Source: Scalesia atractyloides (Eukaryota > Streptophyta > Magnoliopsida > Asterales > Asteraceae). From it: a stretch of DNA of 64,000 nucleotides. Position 1 is the stretch's first letter. Every line of letters begins with the position of its first letter. The notes beneath the pieces are model-generated. The model was given only the letters and a program-made list of their open reading frames with translations, made no database searches and was not told the origin of the DNA. Below, one piece after another: positions 11,878 through 23,668 of the stretch. A program made the position numbers and the translations under genes. The DNA lies in contig CAMTDV010000023.1 in the NCBI GenBank assembly GCA_947069175.1, positions 89,402,240 through 89,466,239 on the forward strand. The letters run 5' to 3'.

Positions 11878-13251
11878 CCCTTTCAAAATTCTTCAAACTA
11901 CCCTCAGTTCTCACCCTTCAACCACGAATCTTTGGATGTACTTCCTTTGTTCACATACCTAAATCAGATCGAACCAAACTTGACCCTTGTGCTGAAAAAT
12001 GTGTCTTTGTCGGGTATGGAATGAATCAAAAGGGATACAGATGTTATAATCCAAAAACACGTCATATGTTCACCACAATGAACTGTGACTTTCTTGAAAC
12101 CGAGTATTACTACAATTCCCAACTCAGTGGTCAGGGGGAGAAGGAATGTTTAGACACACTAAGCTGGTTGGAATATGTTCCCTATGTACCAACTACAGAG
12201 TCACCAACCACAGAGTCACCAGAACCCAATCTCAGTGCCACTGACGGTCCTAATGTTCCTCCTAACCTGGTGTCCGAGGTAAGTGATACTCATCCTATTC
12301 AGTCTGGTGGTATTTTTGAAGTTTCTAATGACTTTGAGGACACCAATACTTCTAACCATGAAACTGCCACAGAACAAACTGAAAATTTGCAGGCAGACGA
12401 ATCCAGACAAGAAGAACCACCATCGAGATATGTGTTACCCCCTAGAACAAACAGAGGGGTTCCTCCGAAAAGGTATTCTCCTGAAAAAGAACCGAGAAGA
12501 TCTAGTTATCCTATAGCTAGTGTGGCCGATGGAAACTTCACTAAGGAAGCCAAAGCATTTATCTCATCTGTTTATTCCGAAGAAACTCCTACAAACGTAG
12601 ATCAAGCCTTAAAATCTAAACATTGGAAGGAAGCAATGAACACAGATATGGAAGCCCTAAACAAGAACAATACATGGGAAAAGTGTACTCTTCCGTTGGG
12701 AAAGAAATCCGTGGGTTGTCGTTGGGTCTATACGATTAAGTATAAACCAGATGGTACAATTGAAAGATATAAAGCCCGACTGGTAGCAAAGGGGTATACT
12801 CAGACACATGGGATTGACTATGCTGAAACATTCTCCCCGGTTGCAAAAATGAACACAATCAGGGTCCTTTTTTCGATAGCTGCAAATGAAGGGTGGCCAC
12901 TTCAACAGTTTGATGTAAAAAATGCCTTCTTACACGGGGACCTAGACGAAGAGGTATTTATGGATGCTCCTCCAGGATTCACAAAAGATTTCAAAACTGG
13001 AGAAGTTTGCCGTCTGAAGAAATCCCTTTATGGTTTGAAGCAGTCTCCCCGGGCCTGGTTTGGCAGATTTACGGTAGCTATGAAAAAATTTGGATATAAA
13101 CAAAGTAATGCCGATCATACTTTGTTTCTCAAAAAAAGAGGAAAATTCGTAACCTGTCTAATTATCTATGTAGATGATATGATCATTACAGGGAACGATA
13201 GAGAAGAAATGGTAAAACTCAAAGAAAACTTGTTTGCTGAATTTGAAATGA

Positions 13252-13672
13252 AAGATTTGGGCAGACTTAAGTATTTCCTCGGTATTGAAGTACTAAGGTC
13301 GAAACAAGGAATCTTCATTAGTCAAAAGAAGTATGTCTTAGACCTGTTGGCAGAAATTGGAATGATCGATTGCAAACCGGCAGATACTCCTATGAGTGTA
13401 AACCAAAAACTTTACATGGAAGAAGGAGCAAAATTAGCAAATAAAGAAAGATACCAACGGCTGGTGGGAAAACTAATATATCTCTCACACACTCGTCCAG
13501 ACATCGCCTATGCTGTAGGGGTAGTAAGTCAGTTCATGCACCAACCTCAACAGTCACATATGGAAGCAGTTTGGAGAATTATTAGATATCTCAAAGGAAC
13601 AGTGGGTCATGGAGTCCTGTTTAAATCACATGGACACCTAAATGTTCAAGTCTATACTGATGCAGACTGGGC
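13252..13672 (+). repeat. 421-bp inverted-repeat arm 2 (pol)
   Basis: The partner of 11457-11877. Identity stops sharply at both ends: position 13251 differs from the base complementary to 11878, and 13673 from the complement of 11456. Those points are the recombination junctions. Confidence 0.88.
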
Positions 13673-13682
13673 TCTGATACCA
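13670..13682 (-). other. Primer-binding site of the inverted copia element
   Basis: Minus strand TGGTATCAGAGCC, complementary to the 3' end of initiator Met-tRNA, immediately after the 5' LTR. The next bases are already RNase H sequence, so the junction shares GCC(C) with the pol segment. Confidence 0.88.
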
Positions 13683-13937
13683 TGATAGAAAGTTGATTTC
13701 AAGAACACTGAATTGATGTGTGTATTTTTGTACTTATCATTACAAAGACGGGTATTCTATTTATACACAAAAAACGCAATCTAAATATAGAAGACAGCGG
13801 CTGATTGCTAGCTGTCTTTATCTTTGCTGTTGATTGCTGAAGATTAGCTGGATATGCAGCTGTGGATTAGCTGCTGCAGGATATCCGGCTGTCGATTAGC
13901 TGCGGTTTATTCCAAGGTTAGTCTTTCCTTTCTAACA
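13683..13937 (-). repeat. LTR (5' LTR in element orientation) of the inverted copia element
   Basis: 255 bp, matching 10744-10998 base for base as far as I can read. It is followed on the plus strand by CTTCG, the target duplication. Confidence 0.92.
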
Positions 13938-13942
13938 CTTCG

Positions 13943-15765
13943 CCCTTCTCCAACTCCTCATTCTATGATGGATACCACCACCCGCAGAGCGGTGATTAGC
14001 TTACATTAAGATGATATACGCTTTCAACTTTAGGGTGGAAAGACTTGTACCTGGAGTTGGTTTTCCATCTATGAATGTTCTCCTACTTGTGTACTAGTAA
14101 TCATACACATTTTCTACACCAAAATGATTAGTTATGGCCTAATATGACTTTGTGTAATCTGAACGAACCTATTAAAGAATGGCAAAGACATTAATGCCAA
14201 AAAGTTTACTAGTCATTTTAATCGGGTCTCTAACGCCAATATCATAGGTTAATGTGACTATGCAACCAAAACAACCCATTAACACATTACACGACCTATT
14301 AGTACACCAATATATACACATGTCTTTAACACTACAATAACCTGTTAAGATCTAACATGACTCTGTGTATTTAAAAGAACCCACTAGTACATGGCTAAGC
14401 CCATTAAGGGTCACAATAGTATCATTAATTATACACGTCTTTGACATCAAAATGGCTTGTGTATATGTTAGATTGGTTAAAACTTTGTTGCATTTTGTCA
14501 GGCATTTGTCATTTGGTTATGGCATCCGGTATTGTTTACACATGTATTTAGATTGGTTATAACATTAGGCTTTTGCTTATGTATTTAGATTGGTTATAAC
14601 ATTAGACTTTTGGTTATGTATGTATGCAAAACTAGTTTATCCAAAGACATCTGAACTGTAGAATTTTAATTCAAAACCAATCAATGTCTTCATATGATTA
14701 CTCATTTTTTAGTATTAGTGTGGAATGCCATTCTTAGAGAAAAGTTAGGATACTTGTTAATTAGCACATGTATAATGGATATATTACATTTATAGCAATG
14801 GTGATGTCGAATTTTTTTTTCATAAAATAACACTTTTTATTTTTTGTTTTGATAAACCGAAATAGAGGTATGTTGAGCATCTTGGGGGTATGATAAGACT
14901 TTAAGACCATAGGTTCTGGTTTCGATTCCCACAAGGATGGTTTTTCCCATATTCATTGGGTTTATTCCTGAATTGGCGTATAACCATTATGCATAGTAGA
15001 GATGGATATGATTGAGTGATTCTACTGGTGGCACGATGATACTCTAGTGATCCATCAGCGATCCACAACTTAGGAATGAAGGTGTTGGAGGCCGGAAGAA
15101 CGGTACGACTGATCTTAGCATGTTATGCCATGAAAGGTGTTGTGCTGACAACAAGCCAGAGCCGACACCACCCGACTAACCACCCAGTTTAGCTATATTT
15201 TTCTTTCATGTACATCTTTTAATAAAGTTTCTATGGATTTTTGTATTTAGCTTTTATTTTATTTAGATATTATTTTATTATTTGTTTCTATTGATGCCAC
15301 TAAAGCCGTCGGCGAGCATTCCGTAGGTGAAAATGTCATGGCAACATCATTGTTGTGTGTCAACAATCCGCTGTTAAATACCCTTTCGGTGATCCCTTGG
15401 TAATATCTTTAGGAAATCAAATTACCAATGTTTTGATTTTCGGCGAGATATTACCCACCTTCACCAAAGAATCTTTTATCAATAAAAATCATTCCTTTTG
15501 TAGTGAATCTAGTCGAGAAGAATAAAAGTAGAAGTGGTAACAAAGGTGAAAAGCCGAGAATATACCCTTTTAGGAGCCATGTGAATATAAAAAAAGTTAC
15601 TTCTGACTTTGTAACGGATCAAACCAAACTACACAAGGAATAAGGACTAGTTTTTGAACAGATATTTGGCTGAAAAATAGAGAACCAACATAGACCAAAG
15701 ATCAGGGTCATTCCTATGTTTTTGGAGACCCTAAGCGACTATAAAGTGGGGGCCCTAACTTCGTC
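13943..15765. other. Intergenic, no gene recognised
   Basis: AT-rich sequence with short recurring phrases (for example 'gattggttataacattag' near 14530-14610). A B-box-like gtttcgattccc occurs near 14930, but no convincing tRNA or SINE could be drawn around it. No coding domain recognised. Confidence 0.4.
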
Positions 15766-15880
15766 GATAAACTCTCCTCTAATCCTGACGCCATGGGTGA
15801 TTACCCTTACTTTTTTTCATCTAGATAAACTCTCCTCTAATCCTAACGCCATGGGTGATTACCTTTACTTTTTTCATCTA
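15766..15880. repeat. Two tandem copies of a 58-bp unit
   Basis: The unit begins gataaactctcctctaatcc and contains gccatgggtgattacc. Copies start at 15766 and 15824 and differ at only a few positions. They lie in a stretch (about 15710-16205) beginning 'gaccctaagcg' and ending 'aagccggccc', which resembles a decayed TIR transposon but has no provable ends. Confidence 0.8.
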
Positions 15881-16205
15881 GTGAGAGGCGATAGCTAGAA
15901 CCGAAAGCGATGGGAAGTGGGAACGATGATTACGGCTGTATTTAGGGGCTAAATATTGATGATTAGGTTGATGATTGTTGTGTTGTAATAGTTGAAAATC
16001 AAGGTGAAATGAGTTTTGAAACTTGGCCTTTTTTTGCTAAACAATATTTATTTTGAGGTCCTTCAATGAAAAACCAATTTAGTTTTGAAATAAATGTGTT
16101 TATTTGGGCCTAATACATATACTATATATAAAAACTTTTTAAAAACTCAAAAACCCGTATTTTATGGTGGCCATAGGCCCGTGCCTATGTTACCAAGCTA
16201 AAGCC

Positions 16206-16555
16206 GGCCCAGTCAAATATAGTATGGTCTCAAAATAATTAGTAAAAAACATATTTAATGACATTAAAAACAATAATTTATTTTAAACGGCAACTCACAC
16301 ACCTATCTAATTTGCTCCTAAATCTACTTTACGGCTCACAACAGTACTTGAACTCTTGAGAAGAGAACACCATTAAATTTTAACATACCAACATATCATT
16401 AGGTTAAATGCCGCTTAGGAAACAAGAATCAATTATAGTAGCTTTTATTTTATACAATGTAATTAAATTTATTAATTATTTATAAATGAAAAAGAACACT
16501 ACGTCATGAACTTTGTAATTAAAATATTCAACTTAAATCACCTTTGCGTACACTA

Positions 16556-16615
<60 letters not shown>

Positions 16616-17955
16616 TTGATTAGTTTGGCAACAATATCCTCCAAGTTTTATAATTATCTTTGCCTACGAAACAATTTCATAGATATTTAAAAAACTATGG
16701 TATATTTTATTTCATAAATGTTTCTAATTATCTTGAGACGTGCGACTTATTTGCATGCATTAGTCACATAGTAATTTCATGCTTGAGGAAACTACTGAAT
16801 TATTTTATACAAAAATTAAAAATGAATATTAGTTAGAAACTATGAAATAAAATATATATTATTTTAGAAACATATGAAATAAAATATACTAATCAAATTT
16901 AACGGTTTAAATCTTCTAATCGTGGATAACAGCACGTAAGAAAATAGTTGTTAATAATGAGACAATAGTGTTGATGTTAGTGCTAATCCTTATTAGCTAA
17001 CTTTTCCCTTTAATAATAATAACAACAATAATAATGATAACAAATTTCTTATTATATCTTAGTCAGAAAATGTGTTTTGGAATGCAAATTATTTCTAAAA
17101 AGTGGAATATCTATTAATAAAAAAAACCATAATTATAGATCACCTCATTTTCTGTTTTTAATTTGATGTCATTTATAAAATTTTGTGTGAGCAGACTATT
17201 ATACCACAGAATGCTAACTGAAATTGAAGCATTGCAAAATTCACATGCGCTTATTGCAAAAACTATATCTTCGACTATGGTGTTCACGGTTCGGTTTAAA
17301 GCTGTGAAATTGTGTAAACCGATCATCAATTTGGTTTCATGGTCAGTTTTTTTTCTTACATTTCAGTTGGTCAGTCAGTTTCAAAAATTCCAACATGTAG
17401 CGAACGCTTTAGTTTACGTTTATACCAAAAACTGGTTGCATAAAATCAGACCGGACCGTAAATTTAATTATATATGTTATTATGCTTGGTTAAATTAAAA
17501 TAATGCTAAATACTATGTTGTTTAATTATTTGTATTTTAAATTATGCTTTTTATTTAAAACAATGCTAAACAATATTTGAAGTGGAACTATAGGCCTTTA
17601 TTACAACTTGCATACATATCTGTGCTATAGAACAAAGCTTTCATCTTGGTTATATTTAAAAATTCAAGGGCTTTAAGGTTCATATTATGCTTTTATTGTT
17701 GTCTTGCATACATTTGATTGCGACATCTAGTGCTAGCTATGTTTATGTAACTAATATTGTTATGTTATTGTTAATCATGTTAAATTTCTAGACAGCTTTT
17801 ATCTTGCAGTTTATTTTATAGAATTAATAAAACCCAAACTGTGAAACTAAACCGGGCCAACGGTTTGGTTCGGTTTTAAATTTCAATATTTCAGTTTTGA
17901 TTTTTTATCATCAAAAACCATTACTAATTATTTGGCTTATGATTTGATTTAAAAT
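16206..17955. other. AT-rich intergenic sequence with a 52-bp (AT)n tract
   Basis: (AT)n occupies about 16559-16610. The remainder is low-complexity AT-rich DNA with no domain-bearing reading frame. Phrases such as 'acggttcggttt' near 17285 and 17870 belong to the same repeat style as the tandem array that follows. Confidence 0.5.
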
Positions 17956-18197
17956 CAGACCGTGAACACCGGTCCCTAAATTCAATAAAGACATCTTCCA
18001 CCATAATATCAAAAACCATTACTAAAAGTTGTAATTGTCAAACCAGACTGTGAACACTGGTGGTGTTCTCCTAACTTCAATAAAAACGTCTTCAACGATA
18101 ATATCAAAAACCATTATAGTAAAAGTTGTAACTGTCAAACCAGACCGTGAACACCGGCCCCTAACTTCAATAAAGACATCTTCCACCATAATATCAA
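17956..18197. repeat. Three tandem copies of an approximately 90-97 bp unit
   Basis: Units start at 17956, 18044 and 18141, each with cagac(c/t)gtgaacac(c/t)gg. This is followed by cttcaataaa(g/a)ac(a/g)tctt, an 'ataatatcaaaa' block and 'gttgtaa(t/c)tgtcaaac'. The third copy is partial. Non-coding. Confidence 0.8.
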
Positions 18198-19304
18198 AAT
18201 TAGTTTAACAAAACAAGATGTCAGAAGACAACTCATAAAAATACCGTGCAAATCGATATCCAAGCGTCAACAACCTAAATTCCATTCAACAAATGATTTG
18301 AGTTTTATCTAATTCAAGCTCGAAACATATAACGAGTTGAACACGAATATACAAGGCTTGACTGGAACTTTCATCTAGTTTTGAAGCCTTATTTGTAGGT
18401 GTACTATATGAATTGGAATTATTAATGAAGTTATCATTGGATTTTCTTATTATCAAGTTTTGTTACAACTTTAAGGAAAACTAGATTTTTCATTCGTAGA
18501 TAATAATCCATACCGATGACAACTTGAACAATCCTAAATTTTACTTTTGTTGTCAAAAGCAATTACATTTTAGCAGAGAAATAACTTTGTTTGTCCTTGA
18601 TGACAGTTAGTCATAGTTTAGATTATTTAGAGGAAAACTAGTTTTTAATTATTCAAAATATGTTTATTCTTAGATAATAATCCATGGTGAGGATAACTTG
18701 ATCAATCCTAAAGTTTACTTTTAGTTGTCAAGAGCAATTTCATTTTAACATAGAAATAACCCTATTTGTGCCTAATGACAAATAGTCTGAGTTTATATAA
18801 CTTAGAATATATTTAGTTATAAAATATAACGATTATACACAAGAATAATTTCATTTATGGGGTACAAATTTTATATTATGTTAAAAGTTTTTCAAATCGA
18901 GTTAAAAGTAGACCTAGAATACTCCTTAAAGTAGCAGTAAGCCAGCATGCATCATAAAAACGAGCGGAAAAAGTTTCACCGTGCAATATTTTTAGAACTT
19001 GTTGCTTTGTCGGGTCGGGTGGGTCCTGAGAACGACCGGTGATAAACAAAAGGGCATTACACTTTGTTTCCGTTGTGTCTTTTTAAATTATAATCAGGCC
19101 GTAGAGTGTGGTCTCGCGTCCCTTGCCAAATCAACAGTTTTAGCGTCATTTAACGTCCCTCCATCATTTCCCAGATGCTATGGGTCAATTCGTCATGCCA
19201 TTAGCGGGCGCCAACGGATGTTTTCAATGTGTTTTTTGGAATATAACCATTGATGAACGGCGAAACTGAAAAACAAAACCCTTAAAACCTATTTTATATA
19301 TATA

Positions 19305-19340
<36 letters not shown>

Positions 19341-19560
19341 AATCACAAAGTCACGTACTAAAAATAAAAACCTTCTCTAATTATTTTTTAAAAAAAGTCA
19401 CTATACTCTTCATCCGATTCGTCCAGCTCTTCATCCTATGGAATGATCGACAAGATGCTTATTACAACGACACAGGAGGCGATTCAGTATTTGCACGAAG
19501 AACCCGAATCATCTACAACATGTAGCAGACAAGCACCTCTTAAACAAGATCGGTAAGGTG
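18198..19560. other. Intergenic, with probable MITE debris and a (TA)n tract
   Basis: Near 18490-18800 two similar stretches ('agataataatccatac/ggtgag...') suggest an old duplication. The stretch 19080-19255 (aggccgtagagtgtggtctc...) resembles Harbinger-type MITE sequence. A (TA)n tract lies at about 19297-19336. No gene recognised. Confidence 0.4.
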
Positions 19561-19857
19561 TATTAAAAAAAGAAATGGTCTATCATTGTCCAACCGTCGA
19601 GAATACTTGAAAAGAGTGAAATGAGAAACATCATGTATACGTGCATCATCTTGCATAACATGATATTGGAAGAATCGGGCAGAGCCTTTTGTGCCGAGAG
19701 TTACTATGAAGGTACCCAACCGACAAACCCACCACTAGCATGCGCTCAGAAAGAAGTTGCCCAAGTGAGGATACGTGACATGAACACACACCTTAACATT
19801 CGAGCGGATCTGAACGAGCACCTATGGTTTGATCGTGAACAAGGAGCAGACGAGTGA
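19561..19857 (+). pseudogene. C-terminal fragment of a PIF/Harbinger transposase (DDE Tnp4 type)
   Basis: From about 19580 the plus strand reads KKWSIIVQPSRILEKSEMRN and then MYTCIILHNMILEESGRAFC, ending with DLNEHLWFDREQGADE. This is the characteristic end of plant Harbinger (ALP1-like) nuclease-type transposases, where the HNMI(L/I)E motif follows the last catalytic acidic residue. The rest of the transposase is missing, so it cannot be active. It may belong to a partly lost element whose 3' part is the 'ggggctttaaagcccc' sequence at 20038-20072. Confidence 0.75.
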
Positions 19858-20153
19858 ACATTTAGTTTCAAGTTTAAATTTTAAGTATTTTTGTTTTTTA
19901 GATTTGTATTTTTTAAGTGACATTGTACTTTTTTATTTAAATTATGTTTTTTTATATTTTATTCATGTTATTAAAATGTAAACTAAAATATTTGAATTAA
20001 ATAATATTTAAATTTGAATAAAAAATAGGTAATTATAACGGGGCTTTAAACTAAAGGAAGGGGCTTTAAAGCCCCCAATATGAGGTGTCGCCTAGATGGC
20101 GTTGACTTGACATAATAAAGCCCTTAGGGGCTTTATACCGCAACATGTAGCCT
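19858..20153. other. 3' flank of the Harbinger remnant
   Basis: AT-rich stretch followed by two copies of gggg(c)tttaaa words and a terminal 'taaagcccttaggggcttta'. Probably the non-coding end of the Harbinger element. No target duplication identified. Confidence 0.35.
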
Positions 20154-20812
20154 TAGGGATTGCAAAAATACTCGAGTAGGATGGTATACCGAAATATTCA
20201 GTATGGGTATACCTGATATCCGATGGGTATGGGACCGGGTATGACGTTTAAAAAATATTGGCATGGGACGAACATGGGATTAGGTGATTTTCGACCCGAT
20301 TAGCTGAAACTCTATACCCACTTACCCGGAACATATTTCCTTTTATATTTTTATTTTCCGTTAACACTTATTTAGGAATGTTCCATTCTAATAGCTTCAT
20401 TACTTGGAAATAAACTTTTCTTTTAAGATATACATATATTTTGATGCAGTATTTATATTTGTATGTTAAGAATACGAAATTATCAATTGAAATTTTTATT
20501 ATGGTGAGAGTTATGTATTTGAGATGTGACAAATATTATATTGTAATAACGATATGTAATTTATTATATATTTTAGAGTTTAAAAACATAGAATTATAAA
20601 AGAAACAAAATTATATATTTGAAAATCTTAACATGTATCTTTTTTAAAACACTAATGTATATACTTGATACCCGTGGGTATACCCAAAACCCAACGAGTA
20701 ATTACCCGATCGATAGGTTTTCGGTCAAGCATGGGATGTAGATTTACAACCGGTTATGGATATGTGATCAACTATACCTGTCCAATACCTGGCCCGTTGC
20801 CATCCCTAATTA
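20154..20812. mobile_element. TIR element with TAGGGAT(T/G)GCAA ends, possibly hAT
   Basis: The left end starts TAGGGATTGCAA and the right end finishes TTGCCATCCCTA (reverse complement TAGGGATGGCAA). Inside, 'gggtatacc' and 'gataccc' words recur. The TAGGGATG-type terminus is Ac/hAT-like. No 8-bp duplication is visible. A second copy of its last 65 bp lies at 33505-33570 as part of a larger duplicated block. Confidence 0.5.
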
Positions 20813-21370
20813 TACCCTTTTATGCGACATCCTTGTGAACAAAATAAGCATTCTCTTATTTTCGGCTAAATGTATTATACAAGGAAGATAAAATTACCCA
20901 AATCAACCTTTATATATACCAAACTTGTACATTATAGCTTTTAGTTTAAAAAGTGTTATAGCCAACCTTTTAGTATTATTTTTGTTGCAAGAATCAATCT
21001 TTTGTATAAATTTTGTTTAATTTATTGGTTAAGTATTTTGGTCTTTTTGAAGCTTTATTTATTTTTTATTAAATAAAGTTGATTTATGTATTTATTTAAT
21101 AAATAAAACTACTAAATTTCTCACATGCTTGTCATGGGGTCGAAACGTAGAACTTATACTGTCTAATTTAAACGTATTATTTTTTGCTCGTTTTCAAATA
21201 GAATTTAAGTCAAAACATTGACCAACTGAACATGTACATAAAATAAGCACGAAAAGGTTTTATATTTTACCTGACTTATTTCCTAAAAATAATTACGTCG
21301 AACCCTAAGAAAGTAGTGCTTTTTTTAAGTTAAAAGATGGTATCACATTGCGGTGATGTCGAAACGTGTA
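20748..21370. repeat. Flank block F, copy 1
   Basis: This 620-bp stretch is repeated in the same orientation at 33505-34124 with scattered substitutions and a few small indels (roughly 5% by eye). It contains the end of the TIR element and otherwise non-coding AT-rich DNA. It ends at the copia LTR with TGTAACA|GAATCG, where the copia LTR lacks its first 29 bp. Confidence 0.88.
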
Positions 21371-21808
21371 ACAGAATCGTCTATCTAATCTAGAGTGCGT
21401 AATCCCACTAGATCAGATTTCACAGAAACAAGAATTAGAACACGAACACAATTCATTTCAAACTGTCTTCTATTGATTATCTAACACAAAGTGTTGACAA
21501 CCAATTCAAGACTCTCTCTCAACACCAGCAACTGAGCAACTAACTGAGCAATAGAACCAGCAACCTGAACCCTAATCAGAACCTCCCTTTATATAGAGAA
21601 AGGTTATGCAACTGGGCTAGGGTTTCCTACATGGACTGCTAATGAGTTTAAAGCCAATTCGCCTACCATGTTCTATTTAGTGTCTAGTTCAGCCCAATTA
21701 CTTCTAATTAACTATTACAAAACTAAACCCGCTAACCATTTATCATTTTACTAATTACAAGATATCCAAAGACCAAATCTAAGCTGTTGTCACAAATATG
21801 CACCAACA
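21371..21808 (-). repeat. Truncated 3' LTR of the SIRE-like element
   Basis: Aligns with 33064-33503. The outer 29 bp (starting tgttggtcccctag on the plus strand) are missing. Several substitutions and small indels separate the two LTRs, so the insertion is much older than the element at 10744. The purine tract lies at 21809-21819 (minus strand AAGGGGGAGTT). Confidence 0.88.
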
Positions 21809-21819
21809 AACTCCCCCTT

Positions 21820-23340
21820 GACAATAGCTTCATAAAACAACTTTGTCTTCAGTCATCTTGCAATCTTCAACAACTTTGAAAAACGTTGGTCTGTGGATAG
21901 CTTCAGCTTTAATAGCTTCTGTCAGCAACAGACTCCCCCTAATCTAATGTATCCAATCACCAAATCTTCTAAATCGTTAGCGTTTGAGTAAACTCCATTT
22001 TAGACCTTGCATAGCAATCTTCAAAACTCCGCAACTTTGTCTGAAATGTAGAAAGGAGGTTCTACCATGCATCCAAGCAAACTCCTCTTCACCAAACTTC
22101 TCAGCAACACACTACTACAATCTGTATACTATAAAACAAACATCTCGAGAAACCATAAGAACTTTCAATACAAGTTAAACAAATTATTATTATTTAAGAG
22201 ATAGTAAAACTGTATCACAGATTAAGCACTTCTCAACTAAAACCATATACTCAAAATTTTAAGCACACATAACCTGCAAGATCGTAAAAATTTTGAACTC
22301 ATCTTCTAACATCGTCTCCCCTATCGGTAAGAACTCCTCCATAAACAACCAATATCCGTACAATAAGAATTTACAAGAAAATGAAATATTTTTGGATTTT
22401 TATATTTTCTGAAAGCAAATAAATAACGAAATACTAAACACTCTGTTTTTGTCAGTATCACCGTTAAGAAGATCATATTAGCAACATCAAACTGTTTTCA
22501 CACTATTTGATAATTCTATATGCAATATTCATGAAAAGCAGTTCAAGACGATTACCAGTATTGTTTATCCACTTAAACAAATACACAAAAATTTCAAGTA
22601 CCATTACCTAGTGATAAATTTAGATAATTTATACTGATATACTAGTGTGTCCCACTTCAGGACATACCCCCACGATCAAGGTATGCACAATAATTCATCG
22701 TAGTAGGTGAGTATACCAAAATTCATCTATTTTGATTTACAACATTAGATAATTTGTGATCAGGTCAGTACTTTCGTACAACAAAGAGACCAATATCCAA
22801 CGAGGATTAGGGCAAATAGCAAATTTTGGTACGAATAATGCAATTTGCACATTTGAATGACTCTCTAAGAGAGCTTCTTCAATTTTTATGATTTGACATT
22901 TTAGCTCTTTTAAGATATCCTGGTTGTGCCTAGGTCAGCATATATGTGGATGCAGCAGAAGGACAACCTTGATACCCCGGATGAAATAACGATATAAAGA
23001 CCTAAAACCTTAGATTTTGGAATCTATTAACGCAAGATTTAAGGTTATAAAACCATACGCCACTGATATGTTACCCACTCATATACAATTTATTATATTT
23101 GTATCAGAATGGTAAGTTGATTATTTCATGCCTTTTGCCTACTGGTACATCATATGATGAAGCTGCTATCACACTTAAGCAATTTTAATTTTAATTTCGG
23201 TGCGACAGTCTAACTTGCTGATGTACTATTATTTCTTCCTTTTCACATAGTGAAAACTCATTTTTGATTCTCTATTTTTTATGTTTTTTGATTTTTGAAA
23301 AGAAGTAAATTTTGTACAAACTATTTTTATGGAAAAATGG
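21820..23340 (-). other. 3' non-coding region of the SIRE-like element
   Basis: About 1.5 kb between the RNase H stop codon and the purine tract. I recognise no domain in any frame. Long 3' untranslated or extra-ORF regions are common in SIRE-lineage elements, but no envelope-like reading frame is visible here. Confidence 0.5.
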
Positions 23341-23668
23341 TTATTCAGGATTCCTCATCCCGTTGAGTTTGACTAAATGTTCAAAGCGAGCTCTGTCAAA
23401 TGCTTTTGTGTAAAGATCTGCCAGGTTATCTAGAGTGTCGACTCGATACTGTTCAATTAATTTCTTTTCAGCACAATCCCGTATAAAATGATGACGAATG
23501 TCAATATGTTTTGTGCGACTGTGTTTTACGGGATTGTTGGTGATTGAAATAGTGGCATTATTGTTTATCATAATAGGAGTACGAGTGAAATTCAAACCAT
23601 AATCGTGCATCTACTGTTGGATCCAGAGAACCTGAGAGCAACAACTACCCGCAACAATATATTCAGCT
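23341..23668 (-). pseudogene. Copia RNase H fragment
   Basis: Reads NNATISITNNPVKHSRTKHI, DIRHHFIRDC and then TLDNLADLYTKAFDRARFEH, the classical C-terminal end of copia RNase H. It is in a different frame from the RT reading frame upstream, so at least one frameshift (after LGLWYP, near 23820) and a stop break the polyprotein. It ends with a stop at 23341. Confidence 0.85.

Larger units (their letters stand above)
11878..13685 (+). pseudogene. Antisense-oriented copia pol segment (integrase C-terminus to RNase H start)
   Basis: An uninterrupted reading frame of about 600 codons on the plus strand, opposite to the element's own direction. In order: integrase C-terminal region (LPSVLTLQPRIFGCTSFVHI, CVFVGYGMNQKGYRCYNPKT), a linker rich in Ser, Thr and Pro, then RT (CRWVYTIKYKPDGTIERYKA, FDVKNAFLHGDLDEEVFM, the catalytic YVDD in LIIYVDDMIITGND, DLGRLKYFLG) up to YTDADWA in RNase H. 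There the frame runs into the primer-binding-site junction and stops (ALIP*). It has no gag or protease and no native start. Expression from the LTR would give only the complementary strand. Confidence 0.88.
10744..13937 (-). mobile_element. Self-inverted, non-autonomous Ty1-copia element with young LTRs
   Basis: A 3194-bp LTR element flanked by the 5-bp duplication CTTCG (10739-10743 and 13938-13942). Both 255-bp LTRs start TGATAGAAAG and end TCTAACA on the plus strand, and I see no difference between them. The primer-binding site (TGGTATCAGAGCC, minus strand) abuts the right LTR and a purine tract (TTGAGGGGGAG) abuts the left LTR, so the element's own 5'-3' direction is minus. Gag, protease and most of the integrase are missing. 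The internal region instead joins an antisense pol segment (plus strand 11878-13672) to a sense pol segment (minus strand 11877-10993). The overlap gives two 421-bp inverted arms. The intact duplication and matching LTRs imply that the rearranged copy itself integrated. Confidence 0.9.

Noticed and set aside
14880..14960. A second SINE around the B-box-like gtttcgattccc
   Set aside because: No A box at the right distance, no A-rich tail and no target duplication; a single B-box match is weak evidence.
21984..22178. Envelope-like or extra ORF in the SIRE-like 3' region
   Set aside because: Only a 64-codon frame on the strand opposite to the element and no transmembrane or coiled-coil pattern.
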